The translations under genes and the position numbers were made by a program. This document shows, piece by piece, positions 45,973 through 56,084 of a DNA stretch of 64,000 nt. The notes under the pieces were generated by a model that made no database searches, was not told the DNA's origin, and worked only from the letters and a program-made list of their open reading frames with translations. The stretch comes from Flavobacterium crocinum (GTDB lineage: Bacteria > Bacteroidota > Bacteroidia > Flavobacteriales > Flavobacteriaceae). The stretch spans positions 2,666,001-2,730,000 of the forward strand of contig NZ_CP029255.1 in NCBI RefSeq assembly GCF_003122385.1, in the 5' to 3' direction. Positions within the stretch are counted from its first letter, which is position 1; each line of letters starts with the position of its first letter.

Positions 45973-47215
45973 AAATACCCGGAATCGCAGTTAATTCAGC
46001 AATTTTTACAATTACATCAGTTGCTTTTTGGATGCTTTCTGCCGGTACATATTCGTATTTTCCATGAAAATTATGTCCGCCCGCAAAAATGTTCGGACAA
46101 GGTAATCCCATAAAAGATAATTGAGAACCATCAGTTCCACCTCGAATAGGTTTAATGATTGGCTTGATGTTTAATTCTCTCATTGCTTTTTCTGCAATAT
46201 CAACAATATGTTTTACAGGAAGAACCTTTTCTTTCATATTGAAATATTGGTCTTTTACGATAGGAATTACAATATCTTCACCGAATTTCTTGGCAAATTT
46301 CTTATTGAATTTTTTAGCAATTTTATGAATCAGTTCTTTTCGTCTTTCGAATTTCTTTTTGTTGTGATCACGAATAATCAATTCTAAGACAGTTTCTTCG
46401 ATATTTCCTTTGATATGGTGAACGTGAAAAAAACCTTCGTAACCTTTTGTTTCTTCAGGAGTTTCGCCTTTCGGAAGTTCATTAATGAATTCGTTAGCCA
46501 AAAGCATCGAATTGATCATTTTTCCTTTGGCATAACCAGGATGAACGCTTTTTCCTTTAAAAGTAATTTTTGCTCCGGCAGCATTGAAATTTTCATATTC
46601 TAATTCACCAATCTGACTTCCATCCATGGTATAAGCCCATTGTGCTCCGAATTTTTCAACATCAAAATGATGTGCTCCGCGTCCGATTTCCTCATCTGGA
46701 GTAAAACCGATTCTGATTTTTCCGTGTTTAATTTCCGGATGCTGGATTAAATATTCCATTGCTGAAACAATTTCTGTAATTCCGGCTTTATCATCAGCGC
46801 CTAACAAAGTTGTTCCGTCAGTAGTGATGATCGTTTGTCCTTTATATAGTAATAGGTCTTTGAAATAGTTTGGAGACAAAACAATGTTTTTTTCAGCATT
46901 CAAAACAATATCTTTTCCGTCGTAATTTTCAACGATTTGCGGTTTCACATTTGCACCGCTGAAATCTGGTGAAGTATCAAAATGAGAAACAAAACCAATT
47001 GTAGGAACTTCATGATCTACGTTGCTTGGAAGCGTCGCCATGATATACGCTTTATCATCTATAGTTACTTCTTCAAGTCCGATTGCTTTTAGTTCTTCAA
47101 CTAATTTATTGGCAAGATTCCATTGTTTTTGAGTACTTGGTGTTGTTTGTGAATTTGGATCTGATTCAGTATCAATTGTTATATAACTGATAAAACGATC
47201 TATGATATGTTGCAT
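45938..47215 (-). CDS. pepT: Peptidase T (tripeptide aminopeptidase)
   Basis: A 425-residue M20B metallopeptidase that removes the N-terminal residue of tripeptides. Zinc-site motifs are in order: [64 protein letters not shown], and [27 protein letters not shown]. The length is about 15 residues over E. coli PepT, with a basic tail APEKTKKRR that overlaps the next gene's start. The two genes are probably co-transcribed. Confidence 0.96.
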   Translation of the reverse strand: MQHIIDRFISYITIDTESDPNSQTTPSTQKQWNLANKLVEELKAIGLEEVTIDDKAYIMATLPSNVDHEVPTIGFVSHFDTSPDFSGANVKPQIVENYDGKDIVLNAEKNIVLSPNYFKDLLLYKGQTIITTDGTTLLGADDKAGITEIVSAMEYLIQHPEIKHGKIRIGFTPDEEIGRGAHHFDVEKFGAQWAYTMDGSQIGELEYENFNAAGAKITFKGKSVHPGYAKGKMINSMLLANEFINELPKGETPEETKGYEGFFHVHHIKGNIEETVLELIIRDHNKKKFERRKELIHKIAKKFNKKFAKKFGEDIVIPIVKDQYFNMKEKVLPVKHIVDIAEKAMRELNIKPIIKPIRGGTDGSQLSFMGLPCPNIFAGGHNFHGKYEYVPAESIQKATDVIVKIAELTAIPGIFDAPEKTKKRR

Positions 47216-47284
47216 TTTTTTAGATTTTTAGCAAATATAGAAAAAAATATCTCTCGCGAAATTTAGCTTTAATGATCTGATTCA

Positions 47285-47316
47285 ATAAAAAAAGGGATTC
47301 TGTAAAGAATCCCTTT
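47285..47316 (-). terminator. Terminator of formylglycine-generating enzyme gene
   Basis: AAGGGATTC and GAATCCCTT pair with a TGTAAA loop; the minus strand continues into a T run, just after the stop at 47334. Confidence 0.85.
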
Positions 47317-47333
47317 CGAATATTTTAAAGTTG

Positions 47334-48473
47334 TTAAATACTTTTTACACATCTAAAACCAACATGATTTGCGGCAGATCTGATTTCGCCTTTTCCTCTT
47401 GTTCCTACCATATATCGGGTGCAATATTGATCGGTACATAAAAATGAACCGCCTCGGTGTACACGTTTTACTTCTGTTGGATCGTTTGGATCGTAGTAAG
47501 CATCAGGACCTTGTGGATTTTTAATTGTTTTACCGCTTTCAGCTAACGATTTGTAATAATCTACACTGTACCAGTCGTTAACCCATTCCCAAACATTTCC
47601 CGCCATGTCATATAAACCGTAGGCATTTGGTGCAAATTGAGCTGTCGGAGCAATTCCTTTAAATCCATCTTCTCCTGTATCGCCATCTTTTATAGGAAAG
47701 TGTCCCTGATAGATATTAGCCTGAAATTTTCCATTCGGTTTCAATGTATTTCCCCAAGCGTATAAATTTCCTGTTTTTCCACCTCTTGCAGCAAATTCCC
47801 ATTCAGCTTCAGTCGGAAGTCTTTTTCCTGCCCATTTTGCATAAGCAGCAGCATCTTCGTAAACCACATGAACTACAGGGTATTTTTCTTTTCCTTTAAT
47901 AGTGCTTTGTGGTCCTTCAGGATGTCTCCAGTCTGCACCGGGTTCATAACGCCACCATTGTAGAAAGTTGTTTAGATTTACTGCCGATGGAGTAGGAGTA
48001 AAAACAACAGAGCCTGTAACTAAATCTTCTTCGCTGGCTGTTGGAAATTCCTCTTTAGTCGGTTTTTGCTCTGCAACTGTTACATAACCTGTAGCTTTCA
48101 CAAATTTTTCAAATTCTTCGTTAGTCACTTCTGTTTTATCCATATAATAACCATCAACATACACACGATGAATTGGAGCTGCATCTTTGGTAACACCTTT
48201 AATACTGCATAAACTTTCATCTTCAACATTACTTCCCATGGAGAATTCACCGCCGGGAATCCAAACCATTCCTTCTGGTGTTTTTCCGGTTGGTTTGTTT
48301 TTGTTTTCGATGGTTGGTTTAAAAACTGAAGGTTCAGAGGTATTTGGAGTTTCATGACATCCTGCAGCAGCTGCTATTTCTTTTTTAGGCACCATTAATT
48401 TGGTATAACTGTAAGCAAGCGAAATGATGGAAATTGTCAGTATAGCAAAAATCCAAAAAGTTTTATTTTTCAT
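47334..48473 (-). CDS. Formylglycine-generating enzyme (sulfatase maturation)
   Basis: A 379-residue FGE-sulfatase (SUMF1) protein with an N-terminal membrane anchor (about 6-26) and a spacer, so the enzyme faces the periplasm. The catalytic domain starts at MVWIPGGEFSMGS (69-81) and includes KRLPTEAEWEFAARGG and GNVWEWVNDW. The end carries both copper-binding catalytic cysteines of true FGE, Cys346 and Cys351 in RGGSFLCTDQYCTRY, five apart as in the human enzyme, which most SUMF1-fold proteins lack. It is in the same run of genes as an arylsulfatase with a CxPxR site (51.6-54.0 kb) and very likely activates it. Confidence 0.92.
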   Translation of the reverse strand: MKNKTFWIFAILTISIISLAYSYTKLMVPKKEIAAAAGCHETPNTSEPSVFKPTIENKNKPTGKTPEGMVWIPGGEFSMGSNVEDESLCSIKGVTKDAAPIHRVYVDGYYMDKTEVTNEEFEKFVKATGYVTVAEQKPTKEEFPTASEEDLVTGSVVFTPTPSAVNLNNFLQWWRYEPGADWRHPEGPQSTIKGKEKYPVVHVVYEDAAAYAKWAGKRLPTEAEWEFAARGGKTGNLYAWGNTLKPNGKFQANIYQGHFPIKDGDTGEDGFKGIAPTAQFAPNAYGLYDMAGNVWEWVNDWYSVDYYKSLAESGKTIKNPQGPDAYYDPNDPTEVKRVHRGGSFLCTDQYCTRYMVGTRGKGEIRSAANHVGFRCVKSI

Positions 48474-48579
48474 GGTTAATAATTTTAATCTGATATTATG
48501 GTTGTCAAATAGATGGGATAAAATTATAAAAAATAACTTTTAATAGTATAGTAATTTTATAGAATTAATAAAATTAAAA

Positions 48580-49587
48580 TCATTCTTTCTCAACCTGAAC
48601 TACTTCATATTTGTCTTTTCCATCTATTTGTACGGGTTGATAATAGGTTTCGCCAAATTTTACATATTTAGCGTCTCCAATAGTTACTTCTTCGCCGCCT
48701 TCAGGTAATTTCTCTACAATGGTTCCGGCAGTAGGAGCAACAACGGTGTATTTCCCTCCGTCTTTTTCGTAATAGGTTCCTCCGTAGTAATAATTATTTA
48801 CCGTTCCTGTATTAACCGTTTCTGCTCCGCTTGGAATATTGTTTACTGTACCGCCAACTGGTGCCGGAACTGCCGTATAACCACCGCTTGTCGAAGTGTA
48901 CCAAACTCCCTGATCATAATGATATTGTGTGCTTTCTACACTGACCACGATTGCTGTAACTGCTAAAGTTGCCACAAAGAAGCCCCACGGATGCCAAACA
49001 GGTCCCCAATAAAAAGGAACATAAGGACGAGGATAATAAGGATGATAACAATTGTATCGGTAACCACCATATACATAAGGCGGACGTACGTAAGGTCTTG
49101 GTCCGGGTCTAACGATAGTGTTGCGATTGTTGCGAACATGAACACTATTGTTAACATTAATGTTTACATTATTTCGGTTTCTGTTAACGGTATTGCCGCT
49201 TATGTTTGTGTTTCTGTTGCCGGTTCTATTGTTATTGTTTCTATTCCCGGCTGTTGCAGGTCTCGCCGTTTTATTATTGGAGTTGGCTGGTCTTGTTATT
49301 TTATTGTTAGAATTAGCCGGTCTGGTTACCTTATTGGCAGAATTAGTTGGTCGTTGTATACCTCCTCCATTTGAGCCAGGTCTTGTGGTTTGTGCGGGTC
49401 TTGCGGTTTGCGCAGGTCTTGTATGTGTCGCACCGCCAATGTTGCCGCCTCTGTTTCCTCCTCCGCCTCTGTGAGCAGCACCTCCTCCTCCGAAACGTTG
49501 TGCAAAACTATCTGTTGAAATAAGGAAAAATGTTCCAATCAAACACATCAGTGCTGATTTTCTTACTGTTTTGGATATGTTTTTCAT
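48580..49587 (-). CDS. Secreted DUF6515-like protein with Asn/Arg/Pro-rich region
   Basis: A 335-residue exported protein starting MKNISKTVRKS at 49587; the frame is open to 49695 but that would run into the porin gene. Signal peptide ends near FAQ. Then a Gly/Arg/His stretch, imperfect short tandem units (TRPAQTARPAQ, TRPANSNNK, TARPA) and an Asn/Arg-rich segment to about residue 135, a hydrophobic helix (about 195-215, FFVATLAVTAIVVSV), and a Tyr-rich C-terminal DUF6515-like part with repeats of the kind YYEKDGGKYTVV and YYQPVQIDGKDKYEVV. Function unknown. It lies 89 bases after the porin and 106 before the FGE gene. Confidence 0.7.
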   Translation of the reverse strand: MKNISKTVRKSALMCLIGTFFLISTDSFAQRFGGGGAAHRGGGGNRGGNIGGATHTRPAQTARPAQTTRPGSNGGGIQRPTNSANKVTRPANSNNKITRPANSNNKTARPATAGNRNNNNRTGNRNTNISGNTVNRNRNNVNINVNNSVHVRNNRNTIVRPGPRPYVRPPYVYGGYRYNCYHPYYPRPYVPFYWGPVWHPWGFFVATLAVTAIVVSVESTQYHYDQGVWYTSTSGGYTAVPAPVGGTVNNIPSGAETVNTGTVNNYYYGGTYYEKDGGKYTVVAPTAGTIVEKLPEGGEEVTIGDAKYVKFGETYYQPVQIDGKDKYEVVQVEKE

Positions 49588-49676
49588 TTTCAGTGATTTA
49601 TATGAATTAAAGTTATAAAAAAAAAATGTCTCGTTTATCGAAATAAAGGAAAAGTTTGTGTGTCCTTTTTTAGTTT

Positions 49677-50903
49677 TTAGAGTGAAATATCCCACTGAAT
49701 TCTAAAACGCCAGCCTTGTTCTAATGGCAACGTTTTGTCCTGAAAACTGAAATAACTGACTTCTGAAGTAAGTTTGTTTTTATGTCCTTTAAAAAACCAG
49801 TTAAAAGCCAGTGTCGATTCGTCTTGCCGATTTTGTTTAATGGAATAGTCAGGTCTGTAAGCTGCATGTCGTACTGCCATTTCAAGATGTTGTGGCCACC
49901 AATGAAAAACATGATGGAAGAAGTATCCGGCCTGAGCGTAATACCCTTTCATGACGGTCATATCATTGTTGTTGTATTTATCTATAATTTCTTTGGTATG
50001 CCACTCGCTCTGCCATGAAAAACCACGGTACATAAACGCGGTTTCCAAATTCCACTGATTTACTCTGTATTGTCCGGCTAAACCATTTTCAAATCCGTCA
50101 AGCGAACCGCCTCCTGCTTGAGAAAAACGGGTATAAGGACTTCGGTTTGTTATAGCTGAAAAAGCAATAATAGGAGTTAGTTTTTCGTGAAATTCCAAAT
50201 CACAGCCTTCAAAATCGAGAAACCTTCCTAAGAAATTCCATTGTGCCCTTCCAAAATACATTAAATTATTATCATCATTTGAGGTGCTTCCACGTCCAGT
50301 TCCTGTTAAGGCGGCAAACCAATAATTAAAATCGGCGATTCCTTTTCCTTTTAAATGACCGTAAACTTCGGCTCCTAATTGTCTGTCAACTGTAAAAGGT
50401 CTATTGATAAGAGATCTTTCTACCATTTGTTGTTCGCCACTGCTGATGAAACGTTCCCGTGTAAACTCAGTTTTCCATTGTCCTACTTTAAAACTCAGAA
50501 AATCCCATTTCTCAATCATTAATCTAAAATCGAGCAAGTTGGACTGACTTAATTCGTATTCCCAATAATATTTCAGCCAGGGTTCAAAGGCATGACCACC
50601 TATTTTTAATCTCGCTCGATTTATTTTAAAAGTGGTTTTGGCATCCTGACTGTAATCGTCATAAGTTAGAGGATCGGTATCGTAAGGTGTCGAAAAACGA
50701 AATTGAAGTCTGCTATGTAATTGGAACAAAAACTTATTGTCATTTGTTCGCAATTCAAATCCTTTATCTCCATATCGGACACTCATTATTTTTGTAGTGT
50801 CTTTTTTTACTTCTTCTTGAGAAATTCCTTTTAAACCAATAAATAATATTCCGAACAAAAGAAAATATTTCCAGATCTGTATTTTATTTTGATGGCTAAA
50901 CAT
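49677..50903 (-). CDS. Phosphate-selective porin O/P-like outer membrane protein
   Basis: A 408-residue outer-membrane beta-barrel with signal peptide (to about residue 28, ISQ). The family features are FELRTNDNKFLFQLHSRLQFRF, a FKINRARLKIGGHAFEPWLKYYWEYELSQ segment, and strand-like alternation ending in WRFRIQWDISL with the terminal Leu/aromatic pattern. It matches the OprP/OprO-like (PF07396) group. Its position between a sulfatase and FGE suggests passage of an anion such as sulfate, phosphate or a sulfated compound, as inference. Confidence 0.82.
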   Translation of the reverse strand: MFSHQNKIQIWKYFLLFGILFIGLKGISQEEVKKDTTKIMSVRYGDKGFELRTNDNKFLFQLHSRLQFRFSTPYDTDPLTYDDYSQDAKTTFKINRARLKIGGHAFEPWLKYYWEYELSQSNLLDFRLMIEKWDFLSFKVGQWKTEFTRERFISSGEQQMVERSLINRPFTVDRQLGAEVYGHLKGKGIADFNYWFAALTGTGRGSTSNDDNNLMYFGRAQWNFLGRFLDFEGCDLEFHEKLTPIIAFSAITNRSPYTRFSQAGGGSLDGFENGLAGQYRVNQWNLETAFMYRGFSWQSEWHTKEIIDKYNNNDMTVMKGYYAQAGYFFHHVFHWWPQHLEMAVRHAAYRPDYSIKQNRQDESTLAFNWFFKGHKNKLTSEVSYFSFQDKTLPLEQGWRFRIQWDISL

Positions 50904-50942
50904 AGGCTTACGGGTTGTATTGTTTTTACTTGCTTTTAAAGC

Positions 50943-51521
50943 TTATTTTCCTCCAAAGTTTTTTGCAATTCCTAAACCAATTCCCCAGCTGTCATAAGCA
51001 TTCCATTTGAAGTCATAACTTGTGGTACCGAAAATTTCCCAGCCCTTTGGTAATTCGTACCCATATTCTACGCCCGCGCGAGTTAAGAAGAAGTCTTCTT
51101 CTTTGGCAAATTCACCACCAAATCCTAGTAGAAAACTCCAATGTTCATTAGGTTTATAAATTCCCACTAAAGCAGGAGCAATGGGGTAACTTCTTTCAAC
51201 AGTTTCTTTGTCTTCTCCGCTGGCAAGATTTTTTTCGACTTTAAATTTTTCTATAATAAAGTCGGTATGAAGCCCGATTGCCCATTTTTCTTTGAACTGA
51301 AAAGTATAGTCTAGTCCCCATGCAGGAAGACTTAAAACTTCCCGGTTTCCTTCGTCATCGCGGCCTTCGAAAACATGAACATGATTAATAGAAAGTCCTA
51401 TCTGGTGATGTGGACTAAAGGCTTTTTCTTCACTTTCCTGAGCTTCGATTTTGTTTTGAATGATTAAATAAAAAATGGCTATCAGAAAAAGTGTTTTTTT
51501 AAGATGGCTTGTACTAGTCAT
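50943..51521 (-). CDS. Outer-membrane beta-barrel protein, unknown function
   Basis: A 192-residue protein with signal peptide (ending EAQ near 28) and repeated amphipathic strands (QIGLSINHVHVFEG, WGLDYTFQFKEKWAIGLHTDFI, WSFLLGFGGEFA, DSWGIGLGIAKNFGGK), a small eight-stranded barrel. No named family recognised. It starts 92 bases after the arylsulfatase stop and precedes the porin gene by 39 bases; they probably form one transcript. Confidence 0.7.
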   Translation of the reverse strand: MTSTSHLKKTLFLIAIFYLIIQNKIEAQESEEKAFSPHHQIGLSINHVHVFEGRDDEGNREVLSLPAWGLDYTFQFKEKWAIGLHTDFIIEKFKVEKNLASGEDKETVERSYPIAPALVGIYKPNEHWSFLLGFGGEFAKEEDFFLTRAGVEYGYELPKGWEIFGTTSYDFKWNAYDSWGIGLGIAKNFGGK

Positions 51522-51548
51522 TGTGATTTAGTTTTAAATCTTTAATAA

Positions 51549-51600
51549 AAAAGAGGTATTTTATTCACTTTTTTCAGGATAGAAATACCTCTTTAATTTT
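51549..51600 (-). terminator. Terminator of arylsulfatase gene
   Basis: AAAGAGGTATTT (51550-51561) and AAATACCTCTTT (51583-51594) pair exactly; the minus strand ends in a T run. It could partly separate the sulfatase from the genes after it. Confidence 0.8.
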
Positions 51601-51612
51601 GTTTTATATAGA

Positions 51613-54051
51613 CTACTCGCTTTTCATAATTCTTAAAGCTTCTTTATTAAGGTCTTCATAGCTTTGTTCGCTAATATCAACACCAACACCTAAGATTTCT
51701 CCACCTTTAAAAGTACCTGGTGATTTATATTGATGACTTACAGCGTCACCACTATCGAATCCTACACAAAGACCATCACCAGAAAGTGTGAATTTACCTG
51801 GTTGTGTTTTCATAGGGCCTTTGGCTACTTCTTTGCCGTCAATGTATAAATGACCTGTACCAATTTGTTCTCCGTTTTTACCGGTACTTTCTCTCACAAA
51901 TTCAAATCCTAAGGCATGTTTACCAGGAGTTAAGGTAGAAGATGAAACAAAAGTTTGTTCTGGCTGAATTCCTAAGAAATTATAAACATAGTATAGTTTA
52001 TTGTCTTTGATGAATAAAGTATGTCCTCCAAAGCGCGATCCATGAGCAAAAACTACTCCCGAAGCTCCCGATTTAATATCTACATCGCCTACAATTTTGA
52101 ATGAACGACCACGTACATTTACCGCAACACCTTCAGGAACTGCCGATGTGCCTGGATAATATACATATCGGGTTTTTGGCTTTTCTTGTGAAGGACGCTC
52201 GGTACCTAAAATTTCAACTGCAGAACGGTCATCTAGTGGTAATACCAAGTTTTTATCAGCTTCGTCAAACCACGCTGCTACTAATTCTTTTAATTTATCT
52301 GGATTTTTTTTAGCCAAATTATTAGTTTCGGATCTATCCACAGCTACGTTGTATAGTTCCCAAACATCTTTGTCAAATTTGCCTGTTCCTGTTAGCGGAG
52401 CGTGAACAGCAACAGCTTTCCATCCATCTTTCCATATAGCTCTTGTGCCTAACATAGTATAATACTGAACATGTTTTTGTGTTGGTGCATTTGCTTTGGC
52501 ATCAAATGTATAACGCATAGAAACTCCAGAAAGTGGATATTGGCCAACACCATTAAATGTTTTAGGCATTTCTACTCCACAAATGTCTAAAATAGTTGGC
52601 ACAATGTCTGTCGAATGGTGGTACTGGTCACGTACTTCACCTCTTGCTTTAATACCTTTTAGCCACGAAATTACTAATGGATCACAAGTTCCTCCGGCAT
52701 AATTACTATAACGTTTAAACATTTTGTATGGCCCGGTAAATCCTGCGGCCCATCCTGTAGGATAATGTTCGTAAGTGTCTGGTCCTCCCAGTTTATTTAA
52801 GTATTTCAAGTTTTCTGATAACTCATCAGGGTAACCATTGAAGAATTTGTTCTCGTTTACTGAGCCAGATGGAGATCCTTCTCCAGAAGCCCCATTATCA
52901 GCGGCATAAATAACAACAGTGTTTTCTAATTGGCCTGTTTTTTCCAAATACTCAATTACGCGTCCTACTTGTGCATCTGTATATTCTGAGAAACCAGCAT
53001 AAACTTCAGCTAGTTTAGAGAATAATTTTTTCTCATCAGCACTTAATTTATCCCATGGTTTTACGTAATCTGCTGGATTAGCAAGATTTGGAGGTAAAAA
53101 ATTTAGGGGACTATTTTTGGTGTCTTTAGGTAAAATTCCTTTAGCAATCATTCGAGGTAAAACCCAATCGCGGTATGCTTCATAACCACTGTCAAATTTT
53201 CCTTTGTATTTAGCAATGTATTCCTCTGGAGCGTGATGCGGTGCATGGTTTGCACCAGGACAGTACCACATATACCATGGTTTTGAAGGGTTAGTCGCTT
53301 TTTGATCTTTGATGTATTCAATTGCTTTATCTGCCAAATCTTTAGATAAGTGATAACCTTCTTCTGGAGTGTATGGCGGCTCAATAAAGTGATTGTCTTC
53401 TGCTAAGTCTGGATACCATTGATTAGTTTCGCCTCCAATGAAACCATAATAGCGGTCAAATCCCATTTGAGTTGGCCATTGTGATCTAGAGCCACCTGAG
53501 GCAACATCTTGCTCAGGAACATTATGATTTTTTCCGATCCAAAAAGTACTCCAGCCTGCCTCTTGTAATACTTGCCCAATTGTCGCACATTGTTTAGGGA
53601 TACGTGCATTTGCTCCTGGATAACCATCTGCTGTTTCGGTAATAGATGACATACCATTTAAGTGATGATTACGACCTGTTAATAAAGTAGAGCGTGTTGG
53701 AGAACATAATGCTGTAGTGTGCCATTGTGTATAAATAATACCGTTATCAGCTAATTTTTGCATTGTTGGCATATTAATACCTCCGCCATAGGGAGACCAA
53801 GCGGCTTGCCCTGTGTCATCATATAAAATAAATAGAACATTCGGAGCACCTTCTGGTGCCGATTTTAATGTATAGGGTTTCCAATCGGCTTTAGAATTCC
53901 TTACATCAAGTTCAATGACGCCTTTAAAGTTCTCTTTTCGGACTTCTCGTGGATCTGCCTGAGCTATTGATTTTGATACTAAACCAAATGACAGAAATGC
54001 CAAGAACAGAAAAAGACTTTTCTTTAAAAATAAGTTTGTACTTGTTCGCAT
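51613..54051 (-). CDS. Secreted arylsulfatase
   Basis: An 812-residue exported sulfatase (signal ending SIAQA, about 31). The catalytic domain (about 65-600) has metal-binding NVLFILYDDTG and the modification site Cys116-Ser-Pro-Thr-Arg120 (ALCSPTRSTLLTGR), the CxPxR motif converted by FGE to formylglycine; YAADNGASGEGSPSGS carries the second metal-binding Asp/Asn. The last 200 residues are a beta-sandwich-like extension (SGASGVVFAHGSRFGGHTLFI, LDVDIKSGASG region). The length and arrangement resemble the long arylsulfatases that act on small aryl or alkyl sulfates rather than glycan sulfatases. It heads the cluster with barrel, porin, DUF6515 and FGE. Confidence 0.92.
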   Translation of the reverse strand: MRTSTNLFLKKSLFLFLAFLSFGLVSKSIAQADPREVRKENFKGVIELDVRNSKADWKPYTLKSAPEGAPNVLFILYDDTGQAAWSPYGGGINMPTMQKLADNGIIYTQWHTTALCSPTRSTLLTGRNHHLNGMSSITETADGYPGANARIPKQCATIGQVLQEAGWSTFWIGKNHNVPEQDVASGGSRSQWPTQMGFDRYYGFIGGETNQWYPDLAEDNHFIEPPYTPEEGYHLSKDLADKAIEYIKDQKATNPSKPWYMWYCPGANHAPHHAPEEYIAKYKGKFDSGYEAYRDWVLPRMIAKGILPKDTKNSPLNFLPPNLANPADYVKPWDKLSADEKKLFSKLAEVYAGFSEYTDAQVGRVIEYLEKTGQLENTVVIYAADNGASGEGSPSGSVNENKFFNGYPDELSENLKYLNKLGGPDTYEHYPTGWAAGFTGPYKMFKRYSNYAGGTCDPLVISWLKGIKARGEVRDQYHHSTDIVPTILDICGVEMPKTFNGVGQYPLSGVSMRYTFDAKANAPTQKHVQYYTMLGTRAIWKDGWKAVAVHAPLTGTGKFDKDVWELYNVAVDRSETNNLAKKNPDKLKELVAAWFDEADKNLVLPLDDRSAVEILGTERPSQEKPKTRYVYYPGTSAVPEGVAVNVRGRSFKIVGDVDIKSGASGVVFAHGSRFGGHTLFIKDNKLYYVYNFLGIQPEQTFVSSSTLTPGKHALGFEFVRESTGKNGEQIGTGHLYIDGKEVAKGPMKTQPGKFTLSGDGLCVGFDSGDAVSHQYKSPGTFKGGEILGVGVDISEQSYEDLNKEALRIMKSE

Positions 54052-54100
54052 GATTATAATTATTTAGGATTTAATATTTGTTTTATTTTTTGATTGAAAA

Positions 54101-54130
54101 ATCTTAAGTAATTCAAATTTAGATCTTAAG
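54101..54130 (-). promoter_or_regulatory. Sulfatase promoter: -7 box between two ATCTTAAG direct repeats
   Basis: The minus-strand -7 box TAAATTTG is at 54114-54121. It is flanked by ATCTTAAG at 54101-54108 and at 54123-54130, a direct repeat with 22-bp period, about two helical turns, as for a tandem binding site. Confidence 0.4.
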
Positions 54131-54314
54131 AAAATTGATAAGGTTAAAAACTGACCTAAATAGGTTTCATTTTATAATTTGCAACCAAAAAAAAACTGCT
54201 TTTTGAATAATCCCTAGGATTTTTTTAGAATCTTTTTAGTTATAAGCAGTATAATCAAACAAAATAGAATTTATTTGTTTAGGTAAAAAAAGCACCTTTT
54301 TAAACTATATTATT

Positions 54315-54322
54315 TAAATTTG
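54315..54322 (+). promoter_or_regulatory. Candidate -7 box of pyrD
   Basis: TAAATTTG 28 bases upstream of the ATG at 54351. Confidence 0.5.
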
Positions 54323-54350
54323 CATCCGAAAAAATAACAACACAACTCTT

Positions 54351-55385
54351 ATGTATAAATTGATAATTCGTCCGATACTTTTTTGGTTTGATCCTGAAGA
54401 AGTGCATTACTTTACTTTTTCATTTGTTAAATTCATTTCAAAAATCCCGGGAGTTTCATCAATCATAAGAGCAATCTACGAAGTAAAAGACAGCCGATTA
54501 GAAAGAGAAGTTTTCGGAATTAAATTCAAAAATCCCGTTGGACTGGCGGCAGGATTTGATAAAGACGCAAAACTGTATAAAGAATTAGGTGATTTTGGTT
54601 TTGGTTTTATCGAAATTGGAACGGTAACACCAGTTGGACAAGAAGGAAATCCGAAAAAACGTTTATTTCGCTTAAAAGAAGATCAGGCAATTATTAACCG
54701 AATGGGATTTAATAATGGTGGAGTTCTGGAAGCTGTTGAACGTTTGAAGAAAAATTCAGGGGTTTTAATTGGAGGAAATATAGGAAAGAATAAGGTCACT
54801 GACAACGAAGATGCAGTTAAAGACTACATCATTTGTTTTGATGCTTTGTATGATCATGTTGATTATTTTGTTGTAAATGTAAGTTCTCCAAATACGCCAA
54901 ATTTAAGAGCGTTGCAAGATAAAGAACCTTTAACGGCTTTGTTGCAAACTTTACAGAACAGAAATGTTGAAAAACAAAAAACAAGTACCCTAAAAGTAAA
55001 ACCAATCTTATTGAAAATTGCTCCGGATCTTACAGATGAGCAATTATTAGATATCATTGATATTGTAAAAACAACTCAGATTGCTGGTGTAATTGCTACC
55101 AATACCACAATTTCGAGAGAAGGTTTGCAGTCTTCAAACCAAACAGAGACTGGAGGTTTGTCCGGAAAACCATTGACAAAACGATCTACAGAAGTAATTC
55201 GTTTTCTTTCGGAAAAAAGCAATAAAGCTTTCCCGATTATTGGAGTAGGAGGAATTCATTCTGCTGACGATGCCATTGAAAAACTTAATGCAGGTGCAAG
55301 TTTAGTGCAATTGTACACTGGTTTTATTTACGAAGGGCCAGCGTTGATAAAAGCTATCAATAAGAAAGTTTTAGGACAATTGTAA
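54351..55385 (+). CDS. pyrD: Dihydroorotate dehydrogenase (quinone), class 2
   Basis: PyrD, fourth step of pyrimidine synthesis, coupled to the quinone pool at the inner membrane. 344 residues with the class 2 N-terminal helical extension ([22 protein letters not shown]) that binds membrane and quinone. FMN site: [35 protein letters not shown], and the catalytic Ser in [23 protein letters not shown] and [12 protein letters not shown] follow. Its end overlaps the convergent DUF3307 gene by 15 bases. Confidence 0.96.
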   Translation: MYKLIIRPILFWFDPEEVHYFTFSFVKFISKIPGVSSIIRAIYEVKDSRLEREVFGIKFKNPVGLAAGFDKDAKLYKELGDFGFGFIEIGTVTPVGQEGNPKKRLFRLKEDQAIINRMGFNNGGVLEAVERLKKNSGVLIGGNIGKNKVTDNEDAVKDYIICFDALYDHVDYFVVNVSSPNTPNLRALQDKEPLTALLQTLQNRNVEKQKTSTLKVKPILLKIAPDLTDEQLLDIIDIVKTTQIAGVIATNTTISREGLQSSNQTETGGLSGKPLTKRSTEVIRFLSEKSNKAFPIIGVGGIHSADDAIEKLNAGASLVQLYTGFIYEGPALIKAINKKVLGQL

Positions 55386-56084
55386 TAACATTTGAACTAA
55401 TAATCCGGCAAGAATCGCGATTCCAAAACTGATTAAAGTGCCAATTAAAACATATTCGGTTAATTTTCTGTCTTTTGCTTCTTTTAAATCTCCAAATCTG
55501 AAAATAGATTTAGCGGCCAAAAGAAATCCGATGGCTTCAAAATGATTGGTTAGGATAAATCCGAAAACAAACAGACGTTCCAGAATTCCGATATAATTTC
55601 CAGCGGCTACTAAGGAATTATCCTGATTATTGAGTTTACTTTCAGGTGCCCATATTGAGATAATTGTTTTGATAAAAATGGATGTTGGTTTGGTAAGCAG
55701 TAAAATACCGGTTAAGTAAATCCAAAATACATTTTCCTGCCAAAAAGGAGGGATATTTTTATTTTCATATAAAAGTACAACACCAATCAAAACGAGAATA
55801 TGAGCAATTTGGTCAACGACAAACCAGGTGCGTTTGTTTTTCTTTTTCTGAAAATTTAATTTGATCAAATCGATAATACCATGCGTTACAGCAATTAAAA
55901 TCGCATAAGGTATAAATCGGATTTCTCCTGCCAGAATTGCTGCTAGAATTCCATGAAGAATAATATGGATATATAAGTAAATACTTTTATGTTTTTTAGT
56001 TTCTTTATCGGTTACCCATGATCCAGGCTGCCATATAAAATCACCTAACAAATGCGCTAAAAGGAGTTTTACGAATAAAATCAT
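55371..56084 (-). CDS. DUF3307 integral membrane protein
   Basis: A 237-residue membrane protein with about seven hydrophobic segments. The N-terminal DUF3307 signature is visible: [42 protein letters not shown], and then [13 protein letters not shown] with a conserved Asp-x-x-x-His. Function of the family is unknown. Its ATG overlaps the TGA of the SatD gene (56081-56084), so the two are coupled and probably act together. It is convergent with pyrD and overlaps its 3' end. Confidence 0.83.
   Translation of the reverse strand: MILFVKLLLAHLLGDFIWQPGSWVTDKETKKHKSIYLYIHIILHGILAAILAGEIRFIPYAILIAVTHGIIDLIKLNFQKKKNKRTWFVVDQIAHILVLIGVVLLYENKNIPPFWQENVFWIYLTGILLLTKPTSIFIKTIISIWAPESKLNNQDNSLVAAGNYIGILERLFVFGFILTNHFEAIGFLLAAKSIFRFGDLKEAKDRKLTEYVLIGTLISFGIAILAGLLVQMLLQLS

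Noticed and set aside
49148..49474. Leu/Pro-rich 108-codon frame opposite the DUF6515-like gene
   Set aside because: It mirrors the low-complexity Asn/Arg/Pro region on the other strand and has no start context or family.
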